Source: Streptomyces abikoensis (lineage in GTDB: Bacteria > Actinomycetota > Actinomycetes > Streptomycetales > Streptomycetaceae). From it: a stretch of DNA of 64,000 nucleotides. A model generated the notes under the pieces. It had not been told where the DNA came from. It saw only the letters and a program-made list of their open reading frames with translations, and ran no database searches. The DNA is taken from NCBI RefSeq assembly GCF_014648775.1, contig NZ_BMRT01000011.1:62001-126000 (forward strand), given 5' to 3'. The position numbers and the translations under genes were made by a program. This document shows, in pieces, positions 24,225 to 32,361 of this stretch. Every line of letters starts with the position of its first letter. Within the stretch, counting starts at the first letter, position 1.

Positions 24225-27200
24225 ATGCCCGGACCCGTGCCGAACCCCGGCATCGCCCGGCTGTGGTCGGACGGCGGCGCTCCCCTCGGGGCGGGCTTCC
24301 TGGCCGCCCCGCGCACCGTACTGACCTGCGGACACGTCATATCCGCGATCGCGGGGGAAGCCGAGTCCGCGCCCCTGCCCCCGGGGCTCACCGTCGAGCT
24401 GGACTTCCCGCTCGCCGGCCGGACGTCCCAACGGCGGACAGCGTCCTTGCTGCGGCACGTCCCCGTCGCCGACGACGGCACCGGCGACATCGCCGTCCTG
24501 TCACTCGCCGAGGACCCGCCCACCGGCGCGGAGCCCGTACGGCTGCTGGACGTGGACTCGGTGCGCGACCACCCGTTCACGGCGTTCGGCTTCCCCGCCG
24601 GCGACGACGAGGGAGTGTGGTCGCTCGGCACGATCGTCGACGAACGCGGCCGGGGCTGGGTGCAGATCGAGAGCACCGGCGCCTGCGAGATCCTCCAGGG
24701 ATTCAGCGGCACACCCCTGTGGGACGACCGGCTCAAGGGTGTCGTCGGCATGGTCGTCGCCACCGACCGGCGGTTCGTGGGCCGGGCGGCCTACGCCATC
24801 ACCCTCGACGCGCTCCTGGAGGTCCACCCGGAGCTCGCCCGCCACGCCTCGCCGCCCTCCCCCTTCCGGGGGCTCATGCCCTTCCGGGAACAGGACGCCG
24901 CGCACTACTTCGGGCGTTCCTCCCAGATCGAGGAGCTGACCGAGGCGGTCACCACGTCCGGGGTCGTCCCAGTGATCGGGGCGTCCGGGGTCGGCAAGTC
25001 CTCCCTCGTCCAGGCGGGGCTCCTGCCCGCGCTGCGCCGGCGCGGCGACTACAGCGCGGTGACGCTCGTCCCCGAACCGGCCGTCCGTGCCGAGCACATG
25101 CTGGCCTCGGCGCTGCTCCCGCTGATCGACGCCCTCCCCGGCGAGGAGAACGCCCCGGCCGAGGTGGGGGAGCGCCTGGACCGGCTGGCGCGGCGGTTAC
25201 GGGACGGGGCCGCCGCGCCCGTGGTCACGGAGGCGGTCGGCCGCTCCGGAACCTCGCAACTCCTCCTCTTCGTCGACCAGTTCGAGGTGCTCTTCCGCTG
25301 CCCTCCGGACGAGGCGGACGCGCTGGTCGAGCACGCCCTGCGGATGACCGAGTGGCGCACCGCGGACGGCGGCCCGCTCGTCCGCCTGGTGTTCACCCTG
25401 CGACTGGACTTCCTCAAGGCCATGCGCCGGTTCCCGGCGCTCGAGCGCGCCTGCGACACGTCCGCCTTCCTCGTCAACAAGCTGGCCGGTGAGCAGCTGC
25501 GCGAGGTGGTGCTGGCACCGGTCGACGCCTTCCACGGCGCCGTGCGGTTCGAGGACCGGCTGGCGGAGCGCCTCCTGGCGGACACCGGAAGCGGCCCCGG
25601 CGCCCTCCCCCTCCTGGAGTTCGCCCTCACCCTCCTGTGGGAGCGCCAGGCCAAGGGGGTGCTGACGCACGCGGCCTACGAGGAGACCGGCCGGGTCGCG
25701 GGGGCCCTGGCGGCCCACGCCGAACGGGCCGTGAAGGAGCGGCTGGGCGACATGCGGGACGAGGTGCGGCGGCTGTTCGTCCAGCTCGTCCGCCCGGGCG
25801 ACGGCGCCGCCGACAACCCCGTCGACACCGGCCGCACCGCGCGCCGCCCCGAACTCCACCCGGCGTGCTGGGAAGCCGCCCAGTTCCTGGCCACCCAGCG
25901 GCTCGTCCACCTCGACCACGCCTCCGACGGCGTGGAGACGGTCGCCCTCGCCCACGAGGCGGTGCTGGAGCACTGGCCCACCCTGCGGTCCTGGGTCGAC
26001 GCCGACCGGGACTTCCGCACCTGGCAGGAGCACCTCCGGGCGCGGCTGAGCCGCTGGGAGCTCAGCGACCGCGACCGGGCCCTGCTGATGCGCGGCTCGG
26101 AACTGAGCGCGGCGGAGAAGCGGCTGCGCGAGCGGCAGGACGACATCCCCGAGGCCGAGCGCGCCTACATCCGGGCGAGCGCGGAATGGCGGCGACGGCG
26201 CCGGTTCCGCACGGCCCTCGCGGCGACGGCCGTCCTCACGGCGATGACGGGCGTCGCCGGCGCCGGTCTCGTCTCCGTACGAGACAGCAGGGCGGCGGAG
26301 CTCTCGGGCGGGCTCGTGCAGGAGGCGCAACGCCAGGCCGGCTCCCGGCTGGAGACCTCGGCCCTGCTGTCCGTCGCGGCCTGGCGCACGGCCTCCACCC
26401 AGCAGGCCCGCGACAACCTCTTCGACCGCTACCTGGCCGACGCCCGCTACGACGCGGTGCTCCCCGCGAGCGGAACGGTCGCCGAAACGGCGCTCGACGA
26501 CGCGGGGCAGGTGATCGCCGTCCGCACCGCGGCCGACCGGCTCACGGTCTGGCGCGTGGCGGCGTCCGGCGGGATCTCCCGGGTGGCGGACATGGACGGG
26601 GTCTCGGCCGTGGCGGTGAGCCCCGACGGCACCCGGCTCGCCCTCGGAGGCGACGGCAACCGCATCGGGGTGTGGGACGTCCGCGAGCGCAAGACGCTGC
26701 TGACCCTGCGCGGCGCCGCGAGCACCTCCAGCACGGACCAGCGATCCGACCAACTGCGCTTCGACCGCACGGGCCACCGGCTCGTGTCGCACCCACCGGC
26801 GGACGACACGGCCCAGGTGTGGGATCTCGACCGGCCCACGGCCCCCGCGGTGACGCTGCGGGCGCCCACCGACACCTACGGGGAGGCCACGGAGTTCGCC
26901 TTCGACGCGAGCGGCCGGCACATCGTGGCCTCCCACATCGGGGACGACTACCACGTGTGGGACACGCGCAGCGGACGTCCCGTGCCGAAGGAGGGCCCGG
27001 CCGAGGGGCCGGATCTCCCCGTGGTGTCCTTCCTCAGCGGCCCTCACCCGGTCGTCGCCCGGTGCGTGGACGGCAAGTGGCACCTGACGGACCCGGTCGA
27101 CGGCACGACCGACCCGCGCCTCGCCCGCACCATTCCGTGCGAAACCACCGGCGAACCGGCCGCCGTGTCCGACCAGATGGTGCTGGCCCGGCTGAACGGC

Positions 27201-28457
27201 ACAGTCACGGTCTACGACGCGCACACCGGCCGGCAGCTGTCGCGGTTCGACGAGGACGGGGCCTCGGGCGGCCGCTACACCCGGTACTCCCTGTCCAACG
27301 GCAGCCGGAGGATCGTCCGCGCCCGGGGCACGGAGACCCTGGTCATGACCGCCCCGGCGCCGGACTCCCTCGGCACGGTCGACTGGGTCCGCGGCTCGCA
27401 CCCCGAGGGCAGGCAGGGTGACGCGGAAGCGGCCCAGTTCTCCCCGACGGGCCGCTATCTGGTCACGGAGGGCGTGGACGGCGGCGCGGTCGCACTGTGG
27501 GATCCGGCGACCGGGCGCCGGATCGCCACGGGCGGCGCGTCGAAGGGCGGAGTTCCGGGACACTCGGTCTTCGATCCCGCGGAGAAGGTCCTCGCCGTGA
27601 GCGACGTGGAGGATCCGACGGTGACGCTCTACAGCGTGCCGGGACTCAAGGTGCTCCGTCAGCTGCGCATCGATCTGCCCGCCGATACTCCACCGCGCGC
27701 GGCGGGGATCTCGGGCCTGGGATTCGACGCGCGGGGTCGTCTGACGGCGCTGGCGGGCGGCGCGGTCTCCCGCTGGGACACCGCGACCGGCGCGGAGATC
27801 GGGCGTCCGCTGTTCTTCACGGGCAACGCCCCCGTCGACCGGCGCGACTACTCGACGACTCTGGCCGTGCACCCCCGCTCCGGACAGGCCGCCGTGACCA
27901 CCCCCGACCGCCGGGGCATCGAGATCTGGGACCTGGAGAGACGACATCGCGTCAAAGTGATCGTCCCAGGCTTGACGGCACCACTGCTCGACTGGCACCG
28001 GGCGGTGCGGTACAGCGCCGACGGCACGCGCCTCATGCTGGTCAGCCAGGACGGGGAGACGGAGGTCCGCGACGTGGAGACCGGACGGAAACTGATCGGC
28101 ATCCCCGCCGCGCCCTCCCGCTCCACGGCCTTCCTCAACGGATCCACCCGCGTGGTCAGCACACGGGAGGGAGCCTTCGAACTGTGGGGCCCCGAAGGGC
28201 TGATCGCCCGGACCCGTACCCCCGCGGCCGCCCAGGTACGGGCGGTCGTCCCCTCACCCGACGGCGAGCGGATGCTCCTGACCACCGGCAAGGACCTCGA
28301 CGTGAGATTTCGCCTCGAACAGGCTTCCCCGGACGCCTGGGCCACGAGCCTGTGTTCGCGCGTCACGCGCGACATCGCGCTCGGCGACATGGGAACGGTG
28401 CGCTACGGCTTCCTGGAGCGCAACCTGCTGGGGGTGACGGCATGCGCTCGCGGGTAG
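24225..28457 (+). CDS. Trypsin-like protease / STAND NTPase / WD40 fusion, membrane-spanning
   Basis: A 1410-residue multidomain protein. Residues 1-205 are a trypsin-like protease with His37 (TCGHVIS), Asp88 (GTGDIAVLSL) and Ser161 (GFSGTPLW), so the triad is complete. Residues 212-640 are a STAND-type NTPase: FRGLMPFREQDAAHYFGR lead-in, Walker A GASGVGKS (252-259), Walker B LLLFVDQFE (347-355), then helical and winged-helix parts. A hydrophobic segment at about 658-682 is probably membrane spanning. The rest (about 745-1400) is a WD40-like propeller with repeats such as AVSPDGTRLALGGDG followed by VWDVRERKTLL. STAND proteins switch on when a bound ligand opens them; the propeller is the likely sensor and the protease the output. 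A Trypco-like partner precedes it and a lipoprotein overlaps its end. Confidence 0.93.
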   Translation: MPGPVPNPGIARLWSDGGAPLGAGFLAAPRTVLTCGHVISAIAGEAESAPLPPGLTVELDFPLAGRTSQRRTASLLRHVPVADDGTGDIAVLSLAEDPPTGAEPVRLLDVDSVRDHPFTAFGFPAGDDEGVWSLGTIVDERGRGWVQIESTGACEILQGFSGTPLWDDRLKGVVGMVVATDRRFVGRAAYAITLDALLEVHPELARHASPPSPFRGLMPFREQDAAHYFGRSSQIEELTEAVTTSGVVPVIGASGVGKSSLVQAGLLPALRRRGDYSAVTLVPEPAVRAEHMLASALLPLIDALPGEENAPAEVGERLDRLARRLRDGAAAPVVTEAVGRSGTSQLLLFVDQFEVLFRCPPDEADALVEHALRMTEWRTADGGPLVRLVFTLRLDFLKAMRRFPALERACDTSAFLVNKLAGEQLREVVLAPVDAFHGAVRFEDRLAERLLADTGSGPGALPLLEFALTLLWERQAKGVLTHAAYEETGRVAGALAAHAERAVKERLGDMRDEVRRLFVQLVRPGDGAADNPVDTGRTARRPELHPACWEAAQFLATQRLVHLDHASDGVETVALAHEAVLEHWPTLRSWVDADRDFRTWQEHLRARLSRWELSDRDRALLMRGSELSAAEKRLRERQDDIPEAERAYIRASAEWRRRRRFRTALAATAVLTAMTGVAGAGLVSVRDSRAAELSGGLVQEAQRQAGSRLETSALLSVAAWRTASTQQARDNLFDRYLADARYDAVLPASGTVAETALDDAGQVIAVRTAADRLTVWRVAASGGISRVADMDGVSAVAVSPDGTRLALGGDGNRIGVWDVRERKTLLTLRGAASTSSTDQRSDQLRFDRTGHRLVSHPPADDTAQVWDLDRPTAPAVTLRAPTDTYGEATEFAFDASGRHIVASHIGDDYHVWDTRSGRPVPKEGPAEGPDLPVVSFLSGPHPVVARCVDGKWHLTDPVDGTTDPRLARTIPCETTGEPAAVSDQMVLARLNGTVTVYDAHTGRQLSRFDEDGASGGRYTRYSLSNGSRRIVRARGTETLVMTAPAPDSLGTVDWVRGSHPEGRQGDAEAAQFSPTGRYLVTEGVDGGAVALWDPATGRRIATGGASKGGVPGHSVFDPAEKVLAVSDVEDPTVTLYSVPGLKVLRQLRIDLPADTPPRAAGISGLGFDARGRLTALAGGAVSRWDTATGAEIGRPLFFTGNAPVDRRDYSTTLAVHPRSGQAAVTTPDRRGIEIWDLERRHRVKVIVPGLTAPLLDWHRAVRYSADGTRLMLVSQDGETEVRDVETGRKLIGIPAAPSRSTAFLNGSTRVVSTREGAFELWGPEGLIARTRTPAAAQVRAVVPSPDGERMLLTTGKDLDVRFRLEQASPDAWATSLCSRVTRDIALGDMGTVRYGFLERNLLGVTACARG

Positions 28458-28990
28458 GCGCCGTGGCGGCCATGTGCCTCCTCCTGGTGGCCACGGCCAC
28501 CTCGTGCTCGTCCTCGGGGAACCCGGCCGGATCACCGGGCCCGAGCCGGTCGGTCGTCCTGTGGGACCCCTCGGCCGGACGCCCCTCACCGTCGACGGCC
28601 GCCGACGGACCGTTCGACGCGGCCGCCGCGACGCTGCGCATCAAGCGCCTGGGCTACACGGCCGACGACGAGCCCGGCGTCCTGAAGGCCCTCCGGGGCC
28701 CCTTCCGCGCCATTCACGGCACCTGCACGGGAAGCGTCGACGGCCGCTGTGTCAGCGTCTTCTTCTTCCAGGGGAACGACTACGTGGGGTACGACACCGC
28801 CGGAGCCACGGAATCCGCGATCCTGAAGCAGGACGGGAGGACGGTCACCCTTTCCTACCCCGTCTTCACGACCTCGGACCCCCTGTGCTGCCCGTCGGGC
28901 GGCAAGCGCGAGATCCGGGCCGTCTTCAAGGACGGGAAGGTGGCCTTCACACCTCCGCTGCCGGAGAACCCCAACGGCCCCACCACGTAA
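28442..28990 (+). CDS. Lipoprotein, LppP/LprE-like
   Basis: A 182-residue protein with a lipobox signal peptide (MRSRVGAVAAMCLLLVATAT then SC; lipidated Cys at residue 22). The mature part has a Ser/Pro linker and a domain with TLRIKRLGYTADDEP, VSVFFFQGNDYVGYDT and VTLSYPVFTTSDPLCC. This resembles the LppP/LprE lipoproteins of actinobacteria, which have no known enzymatic role. The ATG lies 16 bp inside the end of the trypsin-NTPase gene, so translation is probably coupled and the lipoprotein likely works with that membrane protein at the outer face of the membrane. Confidence 0.85.
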   Translation: MRSRVGAVAAMCLLLVATATSCSSSGNPAGSPGPSRSVVLWDPSAGRPSPSTAADGPFDAAAATLRIKRLGYTADDEPGVLKALRGPFRAIHGTCTGSVDGRCVSVFFFQGNDYVGYDTAGATESAILKQDGRTVTLSYPVFTTSDPLCCPSGGKREIRAVFKDGKVAFTPPLPENPNGPTT

Positions 28991-29023
28991 CGGCAGTCGG
29001 GGCGGGCGCCTTACGATCGACGC

Positions 29024-29323
29024 ATGTCCAAACATGACGCGAACTCACGATGGTCCCTGTGGTCACGGGACTCGATCCTGTCGATCGGTTCAGCGGGCTC
29101 GGTGCTCTCGATCGGCTCGGTGGGGTCGATCCTGTCCGTCGGCTCGGTCGGCAGCGCCCTGTCGGTCGCCTCGGTCGGCTCCTGGCTGAGCACCGGCTCC
29201 CTGCTGTCCTCCCGGTCGCGATGGTCGGTGATGTCCTCGCGGTCCCACCGGGGCCTCATGGCCGCCGGGGCGGTGACGGCGGTGGCCTGCGCGGCACTCG
29301 CCGCCGGCCGGCGGGAGAGGTGA
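29024..29323 (+). CDS. Small Gly-Ser repeat protein with C-terminal membrane helix
   Basis: A 99-residue protein whose centre is a run of about nine short repeats of the type (S-I/V-L-S-I-G-S-V/A-G), for example SILSIGSAGSVLSIGSVGS. A basic stretch (SSRSRWSVMSSRSHRG) and a hydrophobic C-terminal helix (LMAAGAVTAVACAALAAG) follow. The regular hydrophobic/Gly-Ser period suggests a beta-solenoid or glycine-zipper-like stack that could insert in or line the membrane. No function is known to me. It lies 33 bp after the lipoprotein gene on the same strand and may be the last gene of that operon. Confidence 0.7.
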   Translation: MSKHDANSRWSLWSRDSILSIGSAGSVLSIGSVGSILSVGSVGSALSVASVGSWLSTGSLLSSRSRWSVMSSRSHRGLMAAGAVTAVACAALAAGRRER

Positions 29324-29507
29324 GGAAACAGCCGATCCCGCTGACAAGGCGCCCGTCGCGCACTCCACGCGCTCTTCCGGCCACCCGGGCGCCCCTGACT
29401 TCCCCCCTTCACGGGCGGTGAGGGCCGAACCCCTTCCCCAGCACACCGGTTGAGCACCGGGTGCCTTGAACCCGGCGCCCTTTACCAACCAAGGGAGGGA
29501 AACCCTC
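29324..29507. promoter_or_regulatory. Upstream region of the ABC exporter
   Basis: 184 bp with no gene. It ends in the strong AAGGGAGGGAAA ribosome site of the ABC gene. A promoter is expected but no clear -35/-10 pair is visible. Confidence 0.35.
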
Positions 29508-31400
29508 ATGGAGAGTCCGGGAGACCATAAACAGGCTCGGTCCCACAGGCTACCGTTCCCCGAGCCGGTGGAACCCCGCCGGAAGGCGCAGTGGGCGACA
29601 TCGGCGTTCGACCACTCCAGTGTGTGGCGCCTGTCGGCGTCCATCCCGGCGGTCCTCGCCCAGGTGTTCCGCATGGCCTGGCGCATCGACCGCCGGGACG
29701 TGATCGTCATGGTGGGCGCGCAGCTCACCTACGGCATCTGCTCGGCCGTGGCCCTGACGGCCACGTCGCGGGCGATGACGCACATCCTCGGCACCGGCAC
29801 CGTCGCCGGCCGCGTCCACGCCGCGCTGCCCGCGCTGCTGGCCATCGCGGTCGCCGCCGGCATCGGCCGCGTCGCCCACGGGCTGGCGTCCTGGTCCGTG
29901 GGCCGCCTCAGACCACGGCTGATGACCGCCGCGGACATCGCCGTCGTCGACGCGATGGTGTCCGTGGAGCTCGCCGCGTTCAACGAGCCGGGCTTCGCCG
30001 AGGAGCACGAGGCGGCCGAGGCGGGGTCGCTGCGCTGCGACCGCCTGATCTACGACGTGCAGTCCTTCATGTCGGCGCTGATCAAGCTCGTGGCCGCCTT
30101 CGGCGTGCTCACGGTCCTCCACCCGCTGATGCTGCCGGTCCTCGTGCTCGCCGTGGCCCCGTCGGGCACCGGGGCGATGGCCGAGGCGAGGATCGAGCAC
30201 CGGACGCACCACGCCAACAGCAGCGGCCGCAACGTCAAGGGCATGATGCGCTGGTACCTGACCACCACTCAGCTCGCGGACGAGGTGCGCGGCAACAGCA
30301 TGGCCCCGTACCTGATGTTCTGGTACCGCACGATCACCGGCCGGATGGACGCCCGCTCGCTGACCGGAGCCGCCCGCGCGCTGCGGATCAACCTGCTCTC
30401 GGCGTGCGCCGGCGGGGTGTGCCTGACCCTGGCGTGGGCCACGCTGGCCTGGCTGACGATCACCGGGCGGATGTCGCTCGCGATCGCCGCGACGGCCGTC
30501 CTCGCCGTGCGCGCGGCGCTGGGCAACCTCACCAACGCCGTGCACTACGCCGCGTCCCTCTTCCACTCCAGCCTCTTCCTCGGCGACTGGAAGCGGTTCG
30601 TCACCTCCAGCCGCGAGCACTACCCGGCCCACGGGACGGTCGTGGTGCCCGACCGGCCGGAGACCATCCGGGTCGAGGACGTGTCGTTCACCTACCCCAA
30701 CAAGACCCGGCCCGCGGTCGACGGCGTGTCCCTGACCCTGCGCCGGGGGCAGGTCGTGGCCGTCCTGGGCGAGAACGGCTCGGGCAAGTCGACCCTGACC
30801 CGGTTGCTGTGCGGCCTGTACACCGCCGACAAGGGACGGGTGCTCTGGGACGGGGCGGACCTGGCGGAGATGGACCTGCGCCGGGTCTGGGAGCACACGG
30901 GGGTGGTCACCCAGCAGTTCGGGTACTGGCCGCTGTCCGCGCGGGAGAACATCACCCTCGGCCAGCCCGTCACGTCCGGCGACGAGCGGGTGTGGAAGGT
31001 CATCGACGCCGTCGGCATGCGCGAGGCGGCCGAGGAACTGCCCGACGGCCTCGACACCCTGCTGGCCCGCGAGCTGTGGGGCGGCGTCTCCCTCTCGGGC
31101 GGCCAGTGGCAGCGGGTCGCCTGCGGCCGGGTGCTCTACCGCGAGCCCGACGTCGTCGTACTGGACGAGCCGACCTCGCAGATGGACGCCCAGGGCGAGC
31201 ACGACATGTTCCGGCTCGTCCGGACCATCGCCCCCGACCGGATCACCGTCGTGGTGACCCACCGCCCGGCCAACGCCCGGGTCGCGGACCTGATCGTCGT
31301 CATGGACCAGGGCCACATCGTCGAGCAGGGCACCTTCGCCGAGCTGGTCACGGCAGGCGGCAGGTTCCAGCGGTGGTACGAGCTCGGTCAGCAGGCCTGA
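29508..31400 (+). CDS. ABC exporter half-transporter (fused permease and ATPase)
   Basis: A 630-residue fusion. About residues 50-340 carry the membrane domain with several hydrophobic helices (VIVMVGAQLTYGICSAVALT, ALPALLAIAVAAGIG and others). The C-terminal ATPase has Walker A GENGSGKS (about 422-429), signature LSGGQWQR and Walker B VVVLDEPTS. The layout is that of NisT-like or multidrug/peptide exporters. No precursor-peptide or lanthionine gene adjoins it, so the cargo is unknown. The start is the ATG following AAGGGAGGG. It ends just before a strong terminator shared with the convergent L25 gene. Confidence 0.92.
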   Translation: MESPGDHKQARSHRLPFPEPVEPRRKAQWATSAFDHSSVWRLSASIPAVLAQVFRMAWRIDRRDVIVMVGAQLTYGICSAVALTATSRAMTHILGTGTVAGRVHAALPALLAIAVAAGIGRVAHGLASWSVGRLRPRLMTAADIAVVDAMVSVELAAFNEPGFAEEHEAAEAGSLRCDRLIYDVQSFMSALIKLVAAFGVLTVLHPLMLPVLVLAVAPSGTGAMAEARIEHRTHHANSSGRNVKGMMRWYLTTTQLADEVRGNSMAPYLMFWYRTITGRMDARSLTGAARALRINLLSACAGGVCLTLAWATLAWLTITGRMSLAIAATAVLAVRAALGNLTNAVHYAASLFHSSLFLGDWKRFVTSSREHYPAHGTVVVPDRPETIRVEDVSFTYPNKTRPAVDGVSLTLRRGQVVAVLGENGSGKSTLTRLLCGLYTADKGRVLWDGADLAEMDLRRVWEHTGVVTQQFGYWPLSARENITLGQPVTSGDERVWKVIDAVGMREAAEELPDGLDTLLARELWGGVSLSGGQWQRVACGRVLYREPDVVVLDEPTSQMDAQGEHDMFRLVRTIAPDRITVVVTHRPANARVADLIVVMDQGHIVEQGTFAELVTAGGRFQRWYELGQQA

Positions 31401-31405
31401 TCCAC

Positions 31406-31444
31406 GGCCGTCGTCCCGTTCCGCGAGGGAACGGGACGACGGCC
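31406..31444. terminator. Perfect 17-bp stem bidirectional terminator
   Basis: The arms GGCCGTCGTCCCGTTCC and GGAACGGGACGACGGCC are exact inverted repeats with a 5-nt loop (gcgag). The hairpin lies between the convergent ABC exporter and L25 genes and is suited to stop both transcripts. Confidence 0.9.
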
Positions 31445-31459
31445 GGAAGCCGGACCGGC

Positions 31460-32038
31460 CTACAGCTCCGCGGCCTCGTCGTCCTCGCCGGGCTCCTCCA
31501 CCTGGGTCGTCACGACCTGGAGCACCGCCGCGTCCCCGTCGATGGCCAGCGACACACCCGACGGCAGCGGGATGTCACGGGCGTGCACGGTGTGCCCCGC
31601 GTCCAGGCCCGCCACGGACACCGTGACCGACTCGGGTATGTGGGTGGCCTCGGCCTCCACCGGCAGGGCGTTCAGCAGGTGTTCCAGCAGATTGCCACCG
31701 GGGGCCAGGGCGCCCTCGGTGTGGATCGGCAGCTCGACGGTGACCCGCTCGCCCCTGCGCACGGCCAGCAGGTCGATGTGGACGAGGAACCCCTTGAGGG
31801 GATCGCGGTCCACGGCCTTGGGAATGACGAGTTCGCGTTTCCCGCCGATTTCCAGGTCTATCAGGACGTTCGGGGTCTTCAGGGCCATCATCAGCGCGTG
31901 ACCGTCGACCGTCACGTGCTGGGGTTCGGCGCCGTGACCGTAGACGACACCCGGCACCTTGTTCTCGCGACGGATCCGGCGGGCGGCGCCCTTGCCGAAA
32001 GCGGTCCGCGGCTCCGCGGCCAGCTTCACCTCAGCCAT
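31460..32038 (-). CDS. rplY: 50S ribosomal protein L25/CTC paralogue
   Basis: A 192-residue protein of the long CTC type. The N-terminal L25 5S-rRNA-binding domain has MAEVKLAAEPRTAFGKGAAR, ENKVPGVVYGHG and GFLVHIDLLAVRRGERV. The C-terminal CTC beta domain includes LPVEAEATHIPESVTVSVAGLDAG and the end is acidic (EEPGEDDEAAEL). It binds 5S rRNA in the large subunit. The start is MAEVKL, which has GAGGAG 7 nt upstream. In actinobacteria the main L25 gene usually sits beside pth. This copy stands alone between an exporter and DUF5954, so it may be a second copy. Confidence 0.9.
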   Translation of the reverse strand: MAEVKLAAEPRTAFGKGAARRIRRENKVPGVVYGHGAEPQHVTVDGHALMMALKTPNVLIDLEIGGKRELVIPKAVDRDPLKGFLVHIDLLAVRRGERVTVELPIHTEGALAPGGNLLEHLLNALPVEAEATHIPESVTVSVAGLDAGHTVHARDIPLPSGVSLAIDGDAAVLQVVTTQVEEPGEDDEAAEL

Positions 32039-32361
32039 TTCTGCACTCCTCGTTCGACTCGTGGACTGCTGGGCATTGGTCACCCGGCCCGGGACGGAGC
32101 TCCACGAACCGCTGCGAAGAGCGCGCGCCGATCACGGAGCCGCCGCACCCGGAACACCCGGTACGGCCTCCCTCGCCGAGCAACCCGACGAGCGTAGACC
32201 GGCGGTCCCCGCGCACGCATCAATCCCGGTGAAACGCGGGGTGGTAAAGCGCTCTCCGTGAATCGCAAAGGGGAGTAAACACCCCGAACCCGAACCGACC
32301 CCCGGCCGGTGGGCCGGCACCTGGCAGTCCGACCCGGGCGCCGGCGCCCCGAGCGGAGCGC
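32039..32361. other. Intergenic region upstream of L25
   Basis: A 323-bp stretch. The part next to L25 should hold its promoter; a locally AT-richer tract (about 32230-32285, including GTGAATCGCAAAGG) breaks the high-GC pattern. No open frame with coding bias, no tRNA fold and no clear terminator apart from small GC-rich dyads (GGGCGCCGGCGCCC near 32336) was seen. Confidence 0.4.

Noticed and set aside
29508-31400. Lantibiotic exporter in a peptide biosynthesis cluster
   Set aside because: No precursor peptide, lanthionine synthetase or protease gene adjoins it; the Gly-Ser repeat gene has no leader or Cys core.
32336-32361. Possible terminator after DUF5954
   Set aside because: The GGGCGCCGGCGCCC dyad has no real loop and could be ordinary GC-rich sequence; not strong enough to list.
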